Shown piece by piece: positions 17,733 through 26,550 of a stretch of DNA of 64,000 bases. The notes beneath the pieces were generated by a model, which was not told where the DNA came from, ran no database searches, and saw only the letters and a program-made list of their open reading frames with translations. Within the stretch, counting starts at the first letter, position 1; every line of letters starts with the position of its first letter. The position numbers and the translations under genes are program-made. This stretch comes from Clostridium_F caseinilyticum (GTDB taxonomy: Bacteria; Bacillota; Clostridia; Clostridiales; Clostridiaceae): the NCBI RefSeq assembly GCF_046127645.1, contig NZ_CP175919.1; one strand, 5' to 3'.

Positions 17733-18420
17733 TATTATATCTCCTTAAGTATTTTTTTAAAATTATACCCTTAAAAGATAAATATATACTTGTAGTAATA
17801 TTTATCTTTAAATAATTTATTGCTATTTTAGATTATTTAAAAATTAGTTATGAAGCAAATAGTAACATGTAATATGAGGATTGTTACTATAGTTTGTAAA
17901 GTGAAATTAGTTCATAATGAAAACATGAAATACTTGTAAGATTAATATTGATTTTTATATTGACATCTATAATATTGAATATTTATTATTAGATTAAATG
18001 TTATTAAGCATTTATAGATGTAAGATTTGTTTGTGCTATATGAAAATTATAACATAAATTACAAAATATTTAATACCGATCTATCTTATTTATATTTTAA
18101 TAGTCAAAATAAATTTGATTTTAATTAACTAAACATTATGGGAAAACGATGTTATAAGATTTGTTATAACCATTATAAAATAATGGTTGGAATGTATTTA
18201 TTAATAGATAATATTTATATTAAAAATGCAGTATTTAAAAGGGGAGAGGAATTTTGTTTTTCTATAGATTTATTATATTTATATGCTTATTAAAAATAAT
18301 CTATTAAATGCGTATATATTTGTATATTGTAGTAGGGTAAAAAGTTCTATTACAATTAAATTTTATATGAACTAATTTACCATATAGGGGGATAATAAAT
18401 TAGCCCATATATATTCTATC
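17733..18420. other. intergenic region between the two cfa genes
   Basis: 688 bp without a supported gene. The first bases upstream of cfa copy 1 resemble the corresponding region of copy 2 (TATTATATCTCCTTAA), showing that the duplication included the ribosome binding site and some leader. AACCATTA and TAATGGTT form a small hairpin at 18168-18188. CTAATTTA/TAAATTAG near 18370-18400 may be a weak terminator for copy 2. Confidence 0.4.
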
Positions 18421-19599
18421 TTATTTATATAAGTAATCTCTTGTCATAGGAATTTCGTTATTCAATCCCTTTGTCAATAAAAATTGATGTAAATCTATTA
18501 CTCCATAATGAAATGAAGCTGCACAAGAATTTAGATATAATCTCCACATTCTAATAAATTTATCATCAAAGCCTAATTTTTTTACTTCGTCTAAAGAATT
18601 TTCAAAGTTTGCAGCCCAACATTCTAAAGTTTTACAATAATGTAGACGTAAGCTTTCCAAATCAATTAAATGTAAGTCATTTTCAGCCATGGTATAAACT
18701 AGTTCTCTTATAGATGGTATATATCCACCAGGGAATATGTATTTTTTTATCCATTGATTAGCTTCACTTTCTGTTTGAGCTGTTATACAGTGAAGTAAGG
18801 ATACTCCATTTTCTTCTAATAAATCACTTACAGCATTCATATAAACAGGAATATTTTTTCTCCCTACATGCTCTAACATACCTACACTAACAACTCTGTG
18901 AAATTTTTCGCCGGTTTTTAATAGTTCTCTGTAATCTAATAATCTGACTTCTACTTGACCTTCAAGATGATTCTCTTTTATTCTTTCATTTACACTATTA
19001 AATTGTTCGGTGCTTAAAGTTATACCAAGTGATTTAACGTTATATTTTTCTGCTGCAGTTATTATAAGATCTCCCCAGCCACAACCTATATCTAATAATC
19101 TTTGGCCAGAATGCAAATTTAATTTTTTTAAGATGTGATCAACTTTATTTAGTTGAGCTTGATATAAGGAATCTTCCTTTGATTTAAAGTAAGAACAAGA
19201 GTAGTTCATTGTTTTATCTAACCATAATTTATAGAAATCATTACCTAGGTCATAATGTTGTTTTATATCATTTTTACTGTTTTTTATGGAATGAGGAGTA
19301 ACTTTATATAGCTTTTCAAATAAACCAGCTTTATGTAAGAAACTATCCTTATTTTTGTATACTGATTCTATAATTTCTTGAACATTACCTTGAAAATCTA
19401 TAACGTTATTCATATATGCTTCACCAAAAGTTAAAAAGGGATCTCTTAAAATATCACTTTTAGATAGACGTTCATTTATAATTATTTTAAATTTTACATT
19501 TCCTTCACCAATTTTTTCAGTTGTACTATCCCAGAATTGTACTTCAAAGGTATCTGAGAATATATTTTTTAAAAATTTTTTCAAAAATAATTTTTCCAT
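18421..19599 (-). CDS. cfa: cyclopropane-fatty-acyl-phospholipid synthase, copy 2
   Basis: 392 aa, colinear with and very similar to copy 1 over its whole length. It keeps the same motifs (QHYDLGNDFYKLWLD, LLDIGCGWGDL, MLEHVGRKNIPVYM, the C-terminal FHYGVIDLHQFLLTKGL). Differences are scattered substitutions, so both look functional. Identical AAGGAG and spacing before the ATG. The tandem pair arose by local duplication; whether the two differ in substrate preference or timing cannot be seen. Confidence 0.95.
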   Translation of the reverse strand: MEKLFLKKFLKNIFSDTFEVQFWDSTTEKIGEGNVKFKIIINERLSKSDILRDPFLTFGEAYMNNVIDFQGNVQEIIESVYKNKDSFLHKAGLFEKLYKVTPHSIKNSKNDIKQHYDLGNDFYKLWLDKTMNYSCSYFKSKEDSLYQAQLNKVDHILKKLNLHSGQRLLDIGCGWGDLIITAAEKYNVKSLGITLSTEQFNSVNERIKENHLEGQVEVRLLDYRELLKTGEKFHRVVSVGMLEHVGRKNIPVYMNAVSDLLEENGVSLLHCITAQTESEANQWIKKYIFPGGYIPSIRELVYTMAENDLHLIDLESLRLHYCKTLECWAANFENSLDEVKKLGFDDKFIRMWRLYLNSCAASFHYGVIDLHQFLLTKGLNNEIPMTRDYLYK

Positions 19600-19813
19600 T
19601 ATTATATCTCCTTAAATACTTTTTAGATTGTAACTTTAACATTTAGATATATACCTATAGTAAGTATTTAAAGTAAAATGGTCAATTAGGATTTTTGGTA
19701 TGATGATTTAGAATTTTAAAGTAAATAGAAGAATAAAATGGAAAGATAGGTGGTCATACCACTATAAAGATGAAAATAAGGCATAATAAAAATGCAAAAT
19801 ATTTAAAAATATC

Positions 19814-19897
19814 TTACATTTTTAAAGAGGTGTTATTACTTTTTTCTAATTCATCAAAAATTAAATCTTCTGCTTTATTATAGTTTCCTTCATGAAA
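19814..19897 (-). pseudogene. C-terminal remnant of a small protein
   Basis: On the minus strand, a short open stretch encodes LFHEGNYNKAED followed by LIFDELEKSNNTSLKM and a stop. It has a TPR-like look but a TGA directly upstream and no start. It is a likely decayed gene tail. The rest of 19600-20128 is AT-rich, with TTGACA at 20007-20012 and a possible -10 (CATAAA) 17 bases later, a weak candidate promoter for the next gene. Confidence 0.35.
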
Positions 19898-20128
19898 TAA
19901 TCATGATATTTATGCATATTAATTATGATACTTATACCTATAATGTATACCTTTGGAGTAAAAGGTGGAAGCTATTATAAAAATTTATAACAATGAAATC
20001 AATTATTTGACATTCTAATTGTACAAATTCATAAATGTATAATATAATTAAAATTGGTCTGAAAAAATACTACAAATAATACATAAAATGATAAAATATA
20101 TAATATAAGGACATCAAGGAGGAAACTA

Positions 20129-21343
20129 ATGAAATCGTTTAAATCGTTGAATGCTTTTCACATGGCAATTAAAAATTTAGAATATCGTAAATTCAGAAGT
20201 ATAGCAATGATTTTTTTTATTATATTATTATCTGCATCTTTATTTATAAGTTCTTTAATCATTTCTAATATACAAATAGGTATGAACAAAGCGGTAGAGA
20301 GAATGGGCGCAGATATCATTGTAATTCCAGATGGTTATAAAGGAGAATTGAAGACAGCTATGTTTACAGGAGAAGCATGTACTATTTATTTTGATGGTAA
20401 TTGGGCAAATAAATTATCTTCTGTAGAGGGCGTTAAAAAAGCTAGTCCACAATTGTATTTAGCTACTATGACAGATAGTCTTTGTTGTGTAGGAGGTAAT
20501 CAATTAATTGCATATGATGAGGATACTGATTTTATAGTGAAATCTTGGCTACATGAAGATGGTAAGTTGAAAAAAGGTGAAGTTATTGTTGGAAATGATT
20601 TGATAGTTGGAGAAGATGGAAAACTAAAATATTTTAATTATCCTTTACAAGTAAAAAATAGAATGGAAAAAACAAATATGAGTTATGATACATGTGTTTT
20701 TATGTCTTTTGAAACAGCAAAAGAATTAGTGCAAACTAAGGAAGCAAAAGGATATTTAAAATTTGACAATTATGATAACTTAAGTTCTATGGTTATGGTT
20801 GATGTAGATGATGGTTATGATATAGAACAAGTTAAAAAAAATATTGAGTATACATTTCCTAAACAAGGAATAGAAGTTTGCACTGCAAATACTTTAGTTA
20901 GTAATACAGTGAATAATATGAAACAATTTCAAAATTATAGTACAGTTTTAATAACACTTTTATTTATTATGACTTTTATGGCTTTAATTGTGATATTTAG
21001 TTTGACTATTAAGGAAAGAAAGAGAGAGTTTGGTGTTTTATATACTATAGGTATGATGAAATCACAATTGATAAAAATGATTGTCATTGAAGCCAGTATA
21101 ATAAGTTTAATTGGAGGAATTTTGGGTAGTAGTTGCTCTTATTTAGTGTCTATTATATTTAAAAATCTCATTGCTTCAAAATTACAAATTAATAAATTAC
21201 AACTATATGGACAACCAATAATTAATAAATTTGCAATTTGTATAGGAATTTCACTATTAGCAGGAGTAATAGCATCCTTATATTCTGCATATTCAGTTGG
21301 AAAAGAAGAACCATATAGCTTAATTAGCGAAAATCAAGTTTAG
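20129..21343 (+). CDS. FtsX/MacB-type ABC permease with Cys motifs
   Basis: 404 aa. TM helix at about 27-48, then an extracytoplasmic domain, then three C-terminal helices (about 275-300, 325-345, 375-395) in FtsX order. The extracellular domain has a Cys in GEACTIYF and a Cys pair in TMTDSLCCVGGNQLIAYD. That arrangement resembles the FtsX permeases of iron-associated loci such as Campylobacter Cj1661-1663 (family memory). AAGGAGG lies before the ATG. It heads a collinear ABC gene set ending at 25801. A metal- or thiol-related role is inference; substrate unknown. Confidence 0.8.
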   Translation: MKSFKSLNAFHMAIKNLEYRKFRSIAMIFFIILLSASLFISSLIISNIQIGMNKAVERMGADIIVIPDGYKGELKTAMFTGEACTIYFDGNWANKLSSVEGVKKASPQLYLATMTDSLCCVGGNQLIAYDEDTDFIVKSWLHEDGKLKKGEVIVGNDLIVGEDGKLKYFNYPLQVKNRMEKTNMSYDTCVFMSFETAKELVQTKEAKGYLKFDNYDNLSSMVMVDVDDGYDIEQVKKNIEYTFPKQGIEVCTANTLVSNTVNNMKQFQNYSTVLITLLFIMTFMALIVIFSLTIKERKREFGVLYTIGMMKSQLIKMIVIEASIISLIGGILGSSCSYLVSIIFKNLIASKLQINKLQLYGQPIINKFAICIGISLLAGVIASLYSAYSVGKEEPYSLISENQV

Positions 21344-21545
21344 AAAATAGCTATATGAAGAATGCTTGTTTTAAAAATAGTTAGATATAAAATATTAATT
21401 TAAAAAGTAACTATGTAGAAAATTATGGTTTATAAAATCTTATATGTAAAATGATAGATTTTAAAACAACTAGACAAAAAATATTAATATAAAGAATGGT
21501 TAGATTGAAAATATTAGTTAAAAAAATAACTAGGTGGAAGATATT
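21344..21545 (+). repeat. about seven imperfect 30-bp tandem repeats leading into an ABC ATPase gene
   Basis: Units of about 29-31 bp share an A-run, then (A/T)ACTAGAT-like, then AAAATATTAAT-like and TTT. The last unit contributes TAGGTGG, the ribosome binding site, and the ATG at 21546. The repeats diverge strongly from each other. Confidence 0.55.
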
Positions 21546-22205
21546 ATGAATTTAAAAACTGTAAATTTAAAAAAGAAATACATAAGAAATGGACAAGAGT
21601 TTTATGCTGTAAATAATGTAAATATAGAACTACATGAAAAAGAAATTGTAGGGCTTGTTGGTCAGTCTGGATGTGGCAAAAGTACTTTGCTTAATATGGC
21701 TGCAGGAATTTTAAAACCTACAGAAGGTGAAATATTCATAGACAATGTGAGTATATTAAAACAAAGTCAGAAACAATTAGCTAATATGAGACGACAGATG
21801 ATAGCATATGTTTTGCAAGGATATAGTCTTTTATCAAATTTCACGATTTTAGAAAATGTTTGTATGCCTTTGTATTTAGCAGGAAACAAAAATGTTGATG
21901 TTGATGCTGCTAGTAAGATTTTAGAAACTGTTGGTTTACAAGATGTAATAAACTCATATCCTACTAGCTTGTCAGGTGGAGAACAAAGAAGAGGAGCTAT
22001 TGCAAGAGCTTTAATGCAAAATCCTAAAATTATTATTGCAGATGAACCCACTAGTAATTTAGATTATGAAAATGGAGTTAATGTTATGGAAGCTTTAAGG
22101 AAAGCTACAGAATATGGTGTAGCCGTTCTTATTAGTACTCATGAACAAGAGTTTTATCATTATTTTGATCGTATATATGAGATGAAAAAAGGATGTATTA
22201 TTTAG
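21546..22205 (+). CDS. ABC transporter ATPase (MacB/LolD-like), partner of the FtsX permease
   Basis: 219-aa NBD with Walker A GQSGCGKSTL, signature LSGGEQRRG, Walker B KIIIADEPTSNLD and H-loop ISTHEQ. The start is placed at the ATG 21546 because AGGTGG lies 9 bases upstream; the in-frame GTG at 21534 lies within that site. It follows its permease after a tandem-repeat spacer. It probably forms an export or mechanotransmission complex with the permease at 20129. Confidence 0.9.
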   Translation: MNLKTVNLKKKYIRNGQEFYAVNNVNIELHEKEIVGLVGQSGCGKSTLLNMAAGILKPTEGEIFIDNVSILKQSQKQLANMRRQMIAYVLQGYSLLSNFTILENVCMPLYLAGNKNVDVDAASKILETVGLQDVINSYPTSLSGGEQRRGAIARALMQNPKIIIADEPTSNLDYENGVNVMEALRKATEYGVAVLISTHEQEFYHYFDRIYEMKKGCII

Positions 22206-22323
22206 ATTCAAATTAAATGAGAAAATGCTATACTATTTAGATTTAAATTAAATGAGAAAATGCTATACTATTTAGATTTAAATTAGATGAGAAAAGGTTA
22301 TATTATTTAGATTTAAATTAAAG
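22201..22323 (+). repeat. 35-bp tandem repeat, 3.5 copies, ending in a ribosome binding site
   Basis: TTTAGATT(T/C)AAATTAAATG units start at 22201, 22236, 22271 and 22306, an exact 35-bp period. The first begins inside the stop codon of the ATPase gene. In the final partial unit ATGAGA has become AGGAGAG, the RBS for the GTG at 22336. Confidence 0.9.
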
Positions 22324-22335
22324 GAGAGTGATATT

Positions 22336-23358
22336 GTGGAAATGCCTGAGAATACTGTTATTACGAAGGAGAAGCTTATAGAGCTTGAAAGTGAGCCAAA
22401 AACAAAACTCCAAAGATTATTGGATTATTTTATATGCTTTGCTCCTATCGTTATGGGTGCATTCGCTTTGTTAGAATATTATCTTGTTCCAAATTATAAG
22501 AATAATCAAAGTACAAACTCCTATGGTGTATTTATAGGAGCACTTATGTTAGCAATTTTTATAGGTTTTATAGTAGGGTTACTTAAAAAAAGTGTGTTTA
22601 TTAAATTAAGACATTTAGCCCCTTTTTATACTTTTGTATTTTTTTTACTAATAGTTTATGATTGTTTAACATTAAAGACTGGTATATTGATGATGCCATA
22701 TTTTCCATGGGTAGATCAATTATTAAATGCCATAATAAATGAAAGAGTATATTTGTTTGATTGCGCTAAGCATTCTTTAATTTTATTATTTATGGGATAT
22801 TTTTCAGGAGCAATTGTAGGATTAATTACAGGCATTGCATGTGGTTATAATAAAAAGATTAACTACTGGATATCTCCATTTATGAAACTATTAGGAGCTA
22901 TACCATCAACAACATGGCTTCCAATAGTTATGGTTCTTGCAGCTTCTTTATTTAAAGGAAGTATATTCATTATTGCATTAGGGGTATGGTATCCAGTTAC
23001 AATGGCTACTATTACAGGTATTAATAATATTGATAAATCTTATTATGAAGCAGCAAAAACTTTAGGTGCTAAAAATAGTCAGTTAATATTTAGAATTGCA
23101 ATTCCATCGGCAATACCAAACATGCTTCAAGGTTTAACTACTGGCATGAGTAGCGCATGTACTGCTTTGTTAGTAGCAGAAATGCTAGGTGTTGAATCAG
23201 GACTTGGATGGTATATCACATGGCAAAAATCCTGGGCACAATTTGCTAAGATGTATGCAGCAATCATTATAATATGTTTAATATTTGTTCTAGTTAATGT
23301 AATATTTGCACTTATTAAAAAGCGTGTATTACGTTGGCAGGAAGGGGTGGTACAATAA
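22336..23358 (+). CDS. TauC/SsuC-like ABC importer permease with an N-terminal extension
   Basis: 340 aa, longer than the usual 250-270 aa. The extra N-terminal 100 residues contain about three more hydrophobic segments. The BPD_transp_1 core has the EAA loop YYEAAKTLGAKNSQLIFRIAIPSAIP and GAIPSTTWLPIVMVLA. GTG start behind AGGAGAG. Its stop overlaps the ATG of the cognate ATPase by one base (TAATG), so the two are translationally coupled. It belongs to the taurine/alkanesulfonate/nitrate/NMT1-type importer class; substrate unknown. Confidence 0.88.
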   Translation: MEMPENTVITKEKLIELESEPKTKLQRLLDYFICFAPIVMGAFALLEYYLVPNYKNNQSTNSYGVFIGALMLAIFIGFIVGLLKKSVFIKLRHLAPFYTFVFFLLIVYDCLTLKTGILMMPYFPWVDQLLNAIINERVYLFDCAKHSLILLFMGYFSGAIVGLITGIACGYNKKINYWISPFMKLLGAIPSTTWLPIVMVLAASLFKGSIFIIALGVWYPVTMATITGINNIDKSYYEAAKTLGAKNSQLIFRIAIPSAIPNMLQGLTTGMSSACTALLVAEMLGVESGLGWYITWQKSWAQFAKMYAAIIIICLIFVLVNVIFALIKKRVLRWQEGVVQ

Positions 23359-24125
23359 TGACAACCTCTAGAGCTTTAAAGCTAAATAAAGTATCTAAAA
23401 GTTTTATGCAAACAGATGCTAAGGGAATAACCAATGCTTTGGAGAATATAAATTTAGAAATTAATCCAGGAGATTTTGTTAGCATTGTTGGTCCAAGTGG
23501 TTGTGGTAAATCAACTATTTTAAGACTAATAGCAGGATTAATTATTCCAACTACTGGAACGATTACTTTGGATGATGAAGAAATAAAGGGAACAGACCCA
23601 AAACGTGGAATGGTATTTCAAAAACCTACATTGTTTCCTTGGTTAACAGTGGAACAGAACGTTTCATTTAGCCTTCGTATGCAAAAGCAGCTAAAAAGCA
23701 ATGAAGCAAATGTTGATAGAATGATTAGTATGGTAGGGTTAGATGAATTCCGTAATTCTTATCCACATCAATTATCTGGAGGAATGGCACAACGGGTTGC
23801 TTTAATAAGAACAATGATTAATGAGCCTGAAGTATTTTTACTAGACGAACCTTTAGGGGCTTTAGATGCATTTACTCGTATGAATATGCAAGATGAACTT
23901 CTTAATATGTGGAAGGAAAAAAAGCGAATAATGGTTATGGTTACTCACGATGTAGATGAGGCTATATATATGGGTACAAGAGTAGTTGTTATGGAGCCAA
24001 GACCAGGAAGAATAAGGGAGGATATAGCTATTGACTTAGAATATCCTAGAAATCGTAATAGTAAAAAGTTCTTAGAATATCGTACTAAGATATTGGAAAT
24101 GCTGGACTTTGGTAAAAGTGAATAA
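23358..24125 (+). CDS. TauB/SsuB-like ABC importer ATPase
   Basis: About 255-aa NBD with Walker A GPSGCGKSTI, Q loop VFQKPTLFPW, signature LSGGMAQRVALIRTM and Walker B VFLLDEPLGALD. It has the H-loop MVTHDVDEAIYMGTRVVVM and a C-terminal PGRI region typical of the TauB/SsuB/NrtD group. The start is the ATG at 23358 (AAGGGGTGG before it), overlapping the permease stop; an upstream in-frame TTG is unlikely. It energises import with the permease and the lipoprotein at 24327. Confidence 0.93.
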   Translation: MTTSRALKLNKVSKSFMQTDAKGITNALENINLEINPGDFVSIVGPSGCGKSTILRLIAGLIIPTTGTITLDDEEIKGTDPKRGMVFQKPTLFPWLTVEQNVSFSLRMQKQLKSNEANVDRMISMVGLDEFRNSYPHQLSGGMAQRVALIRTMINEPEVFLLDEPLGALDAFTRMNMQDELLNMWKEKKRIMVMVTHDVDEAIYMGTRVVVMEPRPGRIREDIAIDLEYPRNRNSKKFLEYRTKILEMLDFGKSE

Positions 24126-24151
24126 TGATAAAGAGTGCATCTCAAATTTAA

Positions 24152-24281
24152 CTTTATCCCAGAACTATCCGCTCTAATAATCTCATTTTCTTAAAGTTAA
24201 GAGTGGGTACGTTGTTAGATAATGATTCTTAAGCTTTAGAGGGAGTAAAAACTCAATCTAAAGTCAAGAACTCTGTTTATT
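24152..24281 (-). repeat. double-hairpin repeat, copy C (inverted)
   Basis: Reads TTATCCC, then CCGCTCTAATA and GGGAGTAAAAACTC, ending AGAACTCTGTTTAT: the reverse complement of copy B with substitutions. It separates the TauB-like ATPase gene from the binding-protein gene of the same transporter. Confidence 0.85.
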
Positions 24282-24326
24282 TTGAGAAGGCTGCTTTAAA
24301 TATATTTTAATTTGTGGGGGAGAAGA

Positions 24327-25379
24327 ATGAAAAAGAAATTTTTAAGTTTATTATTAGGTGCTGCTTTAGTAACATCAGCTGCTTTAGCAGGTTGTGGACA
24401 GGCTAATAAATCAGATAAAGCTGCTTCTACTAATAATGTTTCAAAAAATGAAGGGCTTTCAGAGGAGGAAGCTTGGAAGAAAGAACCAGCTTATGGTAAG
24501 CCAATTAAAGTTGGTTATAATGGAGGACTTTGCTTAGGAGCTTTTGGTATTGCTGCTGAAAAAGGATTCTATAAAGAAGAGGGATTAGATGTTAAAATAG
24601 TAAAAATGCAATCACAAACAGATGCACTTGGAACAGGTCAGGTAGATGTTGCAGGAGATCATATTGCTACATTGTTAGTTCCAGCTGTTAACGGTGTTAA
24701 GGCAGTATTTACAACAGGATGTCACACAGGATGTAAATCTCTTTATGTATTATCAAAATCCGGAATAAAGTCAACTTCTGATTTAATAGGAAAAACAATT
24801 GCTGTAGGAGATGGTATTGGTGCATCAGACCATAATATTTCATTAAGATTTTTAAATCATGATAAGGTAGATCCAAATAAAGTAAAATTTAAACCAGTAG
24901 AATCCAGTGCGGTTATATTATCAATGCAAAAGGGAGAAGTGCAAGCAGCAACTTTAAGTGACCAATTTGCAAAGAAATTTGTAGATGACGGTACACTAAA
25001 AGTTATTCGTTCTTTAACATTTGATAAAGATTTTAAAGATGAAACTTGTTGTGTTCATGCAGTAAATAGTGATTTCTATGAAAAGAACCCTATTACTGTA
25101 AAAAAACTTACTCGTGCTCATAAGAAAGCAAGTAAATGGATAGAGAAAAATAAGAAAGAATTTGTTAAAATTATGCTTGATAAAAAATGGGCTTCAGGTA
25201 ACTATGATTTAGTATTAGATATTGCAAATACATATAATTTTGATGTTTCTGATGATATTACAGAAGCTACTTTACGTAAGATTATAGATGACTATAAAAC
25301 ATTTGGATTAATTGATAAAAATAAAGATACAGATGAAATAATGAAGAATTTATGGCATAAAGTTTTATCTGACAAATAA
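24327..25379 (+). CDS. TauA/SsuA/NMT1-like substrate-binding lipoprotein with Cys motifs
   Basis: About 350 aa. The signal peptide has lipobox ALAGC. The PBP2 fold begins IKVGYNGGLCLGAFGIAAEKGFY and includes LGTGQVDVAGDH. Unusual cysteines sit around the expected ligand cleft: GGLCLG, TTGCHTGCKSLYV and ETCCVHAVN. That suggests a soft metal, thiol or sulfur ligand (inference). Start placed at the ATG 24327 behind GGGGGAGA; an in-frame TTG at 24312 precedes the site. It delivers substrate to the permease and ATPase upstream and is followed by the DUF4418-like gene. Confidence 0.88.
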   Translation: MKKKFLSLLLGAALVTSAALAGCGQANKSDKAASTNNVSKNEGLSEEEAWKKEPAYGKPIKVGYNGGLCLGAFGIAAEKGFYKEEGLDVKIVKMQSQTDALGTGQVDVAGDHIATLLVPAVNGVKAVFTTGCHTGCKSLYVLSKSGIKSTSDLIGKTIAVGDGIGASDHNISLRFLNHDKVDPNKVKFKPVESSAVILSMQKGEVQAATLSDQFAKKFVDDGTLKVIRSLTFDKDFKDETCCVHAVNSDFYEKNPITVKKLTRAHKKASKWIEKNKKEFVKIMLDKKWASGNYDLVLDIANTYNFDVSDDITEATLRKIIDDYKTFGLIDKNKDTDEIMKNLWHKVLSDK

Positions 25380-25405
25380 AGATTGAAAGTTGAAGGTGGA
25401 AATTT

Positions 25406-25801
25406 TTGAAGAATAGACTTTTAATAGGAATTATTTATTTAATTGCAGGTATTTTATTAATAGTTGGACCACAAACCTTTATACCTGTTTGTCAACAGGG
25501 AGAAAAAATCATGAAATGTTTTTGGACTCAGCGTGCTGAATTAGGAGTCGGAACTTTATTTATGGCTTCTGGGGTTTGTGTGATTTTAGCAAAATCAGAA
25601 TTAATTAGATTGGGAATAAGTATATCAAATGTGTTTTTAGGTATTTTAACATTTTTAATACCATTTGTTTTGATTGGTGGATGTAAAAAGCTTGATATGA
25701 CATGTAGAAGTATTACCTTCCCAATATTCTATGTAATTGCTAGTGTTACAATTATAATATCTTTATTAAATTGTTTTTATTTAAAAAAGAAGATAATATA
25801 A
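25406..25801 (+). CDS. DUF4418-like four-helix membrane protein
   Basis: 131 aa with four predicted TM helices and conserved cysteines: FIPVC at the end of helix 1, IMKCFWTQRAELGVG before helix 2, and GGCKKLDMTCRSITFP between helices 3 and 4. The MKC-WT-RAE-G pattern matches my memory of DUF4418, a family of unknown function seen near ABC and iron-related loci. TTG start behind GAAGGTGG. Last gene of the locus, closed by a terminator at 25822. It may be an accessory subunit of the transporter. Confidence 0.75.
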   Translation: MKNRLLIGIIYLIAGILLIVGPQTFIPVCQQGEKIMKCFWTQRAELGVGTLFMASGVCVILAKSELIRLGISISNVFLGILTFLIPFVLIGGCKKLDMTCRSITFPIFYVIASVTIIISLLNCFYLKKKII

Positions 25802-25821
25802 AATAATATTCATAAATTAAG

Positions 25822-25866
25822 AAGGCATTTTCAAGTTTAAATTATAGCTTGAGAATGCCTTTTATT
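25822..25866 (+). terminator. terminator of the Cys-rich ABC locus
   Basis: AAGGCATT-TCAAG and CTTGAGAATGCCTT pair across an AT-rich loop and are followed by TTATTT. Confidence 0.8.
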
Positions 25867-25963
25867 TAAAAAAGGTTATAAAACTGTTTGTAGAAGAAGG
25901 GCTAAATCCATATAAATTAAAATATTATATGCAAAGATTAAATCCACTATAAATAAAATTATG

Positions 25964-26293
25964 CTAACCTAACTTATCGCCCTTTTCAACAGTTTGTTGT
26001 GGCTGAATCAATACTATGCCTTGAGTAGCATAAATACCTAATACTAATACTTCTGACATAAAATCAGCAATTTGTATTGGGGGAAAGTTCACTACTCCTA
26101 AAATTTGTTTGCCTATAAGTTCTTCTTTTTTATAACATTCAGTAATTTGGGCACTGGATTTCTTTATACCAATTTCGCTGCCGAAATCTATTAATAGTTT
26201 ATAAGCAGGTTTTTTTGCTTTTTTAAAAAATTCTACTTTGATAATTTCCCCAACCCTTATATCTAATTTCATAAAATCCTCAAAATTAATCAT
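25964..26293 (-). CDS. csaA: CsaA-like tRNA-binding-domain protein
   Basis: 109 aa, a single OB-fold tRNA-binding domain. It opens FMKLDIRVGEIIKVEFFKKAKKPAYKLLIDFG and contains QITECYKKEELIGKQILGVVNFPP and SEVLVLG, all hallmarks of CsaA. Length is exactly that of the family. In Bacillus, CsaA is described as a chaperone-like factor linked to protein export, and structurally as a dimeric tRNA binder. Convergent with the ABC locus. Confidence 0.9.
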   Translation of the reverse strand: MINFEDFMKLDIRVGEIIKVEFFKKAKKPAYKLLIDFGSEIGIKKSSAQITECYKKEELIGKQILGVVNFPPIQIADFMSEVLVLGIYATQGIVLIQPQQTVEKGDKLG

Positions 26294-26365
26294 AAAGACA
26301 TCTTCCTTTCCATATTATGTGGATATAATTACTAATAATTTAAAAACAATATTCTAAATTATTAA

Positions 26366-26413
26366 GTTATGATTACATTTATTTATTCTTTATTTTTACC
26401 AATTAAACTATCT
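26366..26413. repeat. direct repeat flanking the second 78-bp element, left copy
   Basis: About 48 bases beginning GTTATGATTACAT and ending AAACTATCT recur at 26502-26550 with several differences. The two copies bracket the 78-bp inverted-repeat element at 26418-26495. Confidence 0.65.
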
Positions 26414-26417
26414 GGAA

Positions 26418-26495
26418 AAATTAAATAATTCATTTTAAAATATAAATATATCAATATGTTATATGTGTATTAGAAATATTTTAATTATGCAATTT
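26418..26495. repeat. 78-bp terminal-inverted-repeat element, copy 2 (inverted)
   Basis: Same length as, and the reverse complement of, 343-420. One end (AATTATGCAATTT) is intact; the other (AAATTAAATAATT) is decayed. It lies between csaA and the AraC gene and is bracketed by imperfect direct repeats. Confidence 0.7.
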
Positions 26496-26501
26496 GCTAA
26501 A

Positions 26502-26550
26502 GTTATGATTACATCCATTATATTCTTTATGCTTACCAATTAAACTATCT
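26502..26550. repeat. direct repeat flanking the second 78-bp element, right copy
   Basis: Matches 26366-26413, with the shared ends GTTATGATTACAT and CCAATTAAACTATCT. It is far longer than a typical transposition target duplication, so segmental duplication around the element is more likely. Confidence 0.65.

Noticed and set aside
18241..18303. GGGGAGAGG followed by a TTG ORF of 17 codons between the cfa genes
   Set aside because: Very short, hydrophobic by AT bias, no conservation evidence, and antisense to the surrounding genes.
22201..22323. 35-bp tandem repeat considered as a CRISPR array
   Set aside because: Units are contiguous with no unique spacers and are AT-rich; no cas genes nearby.
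25866..25952. Open stretch after the ABC-locus terminator encoding KLFVEEGLNPYKLKYYMQRL and a stop
   Set aside because: No start, overlaps the terminator tail, too short to assign; could be a gene tail or chance in AT-rich DNA.
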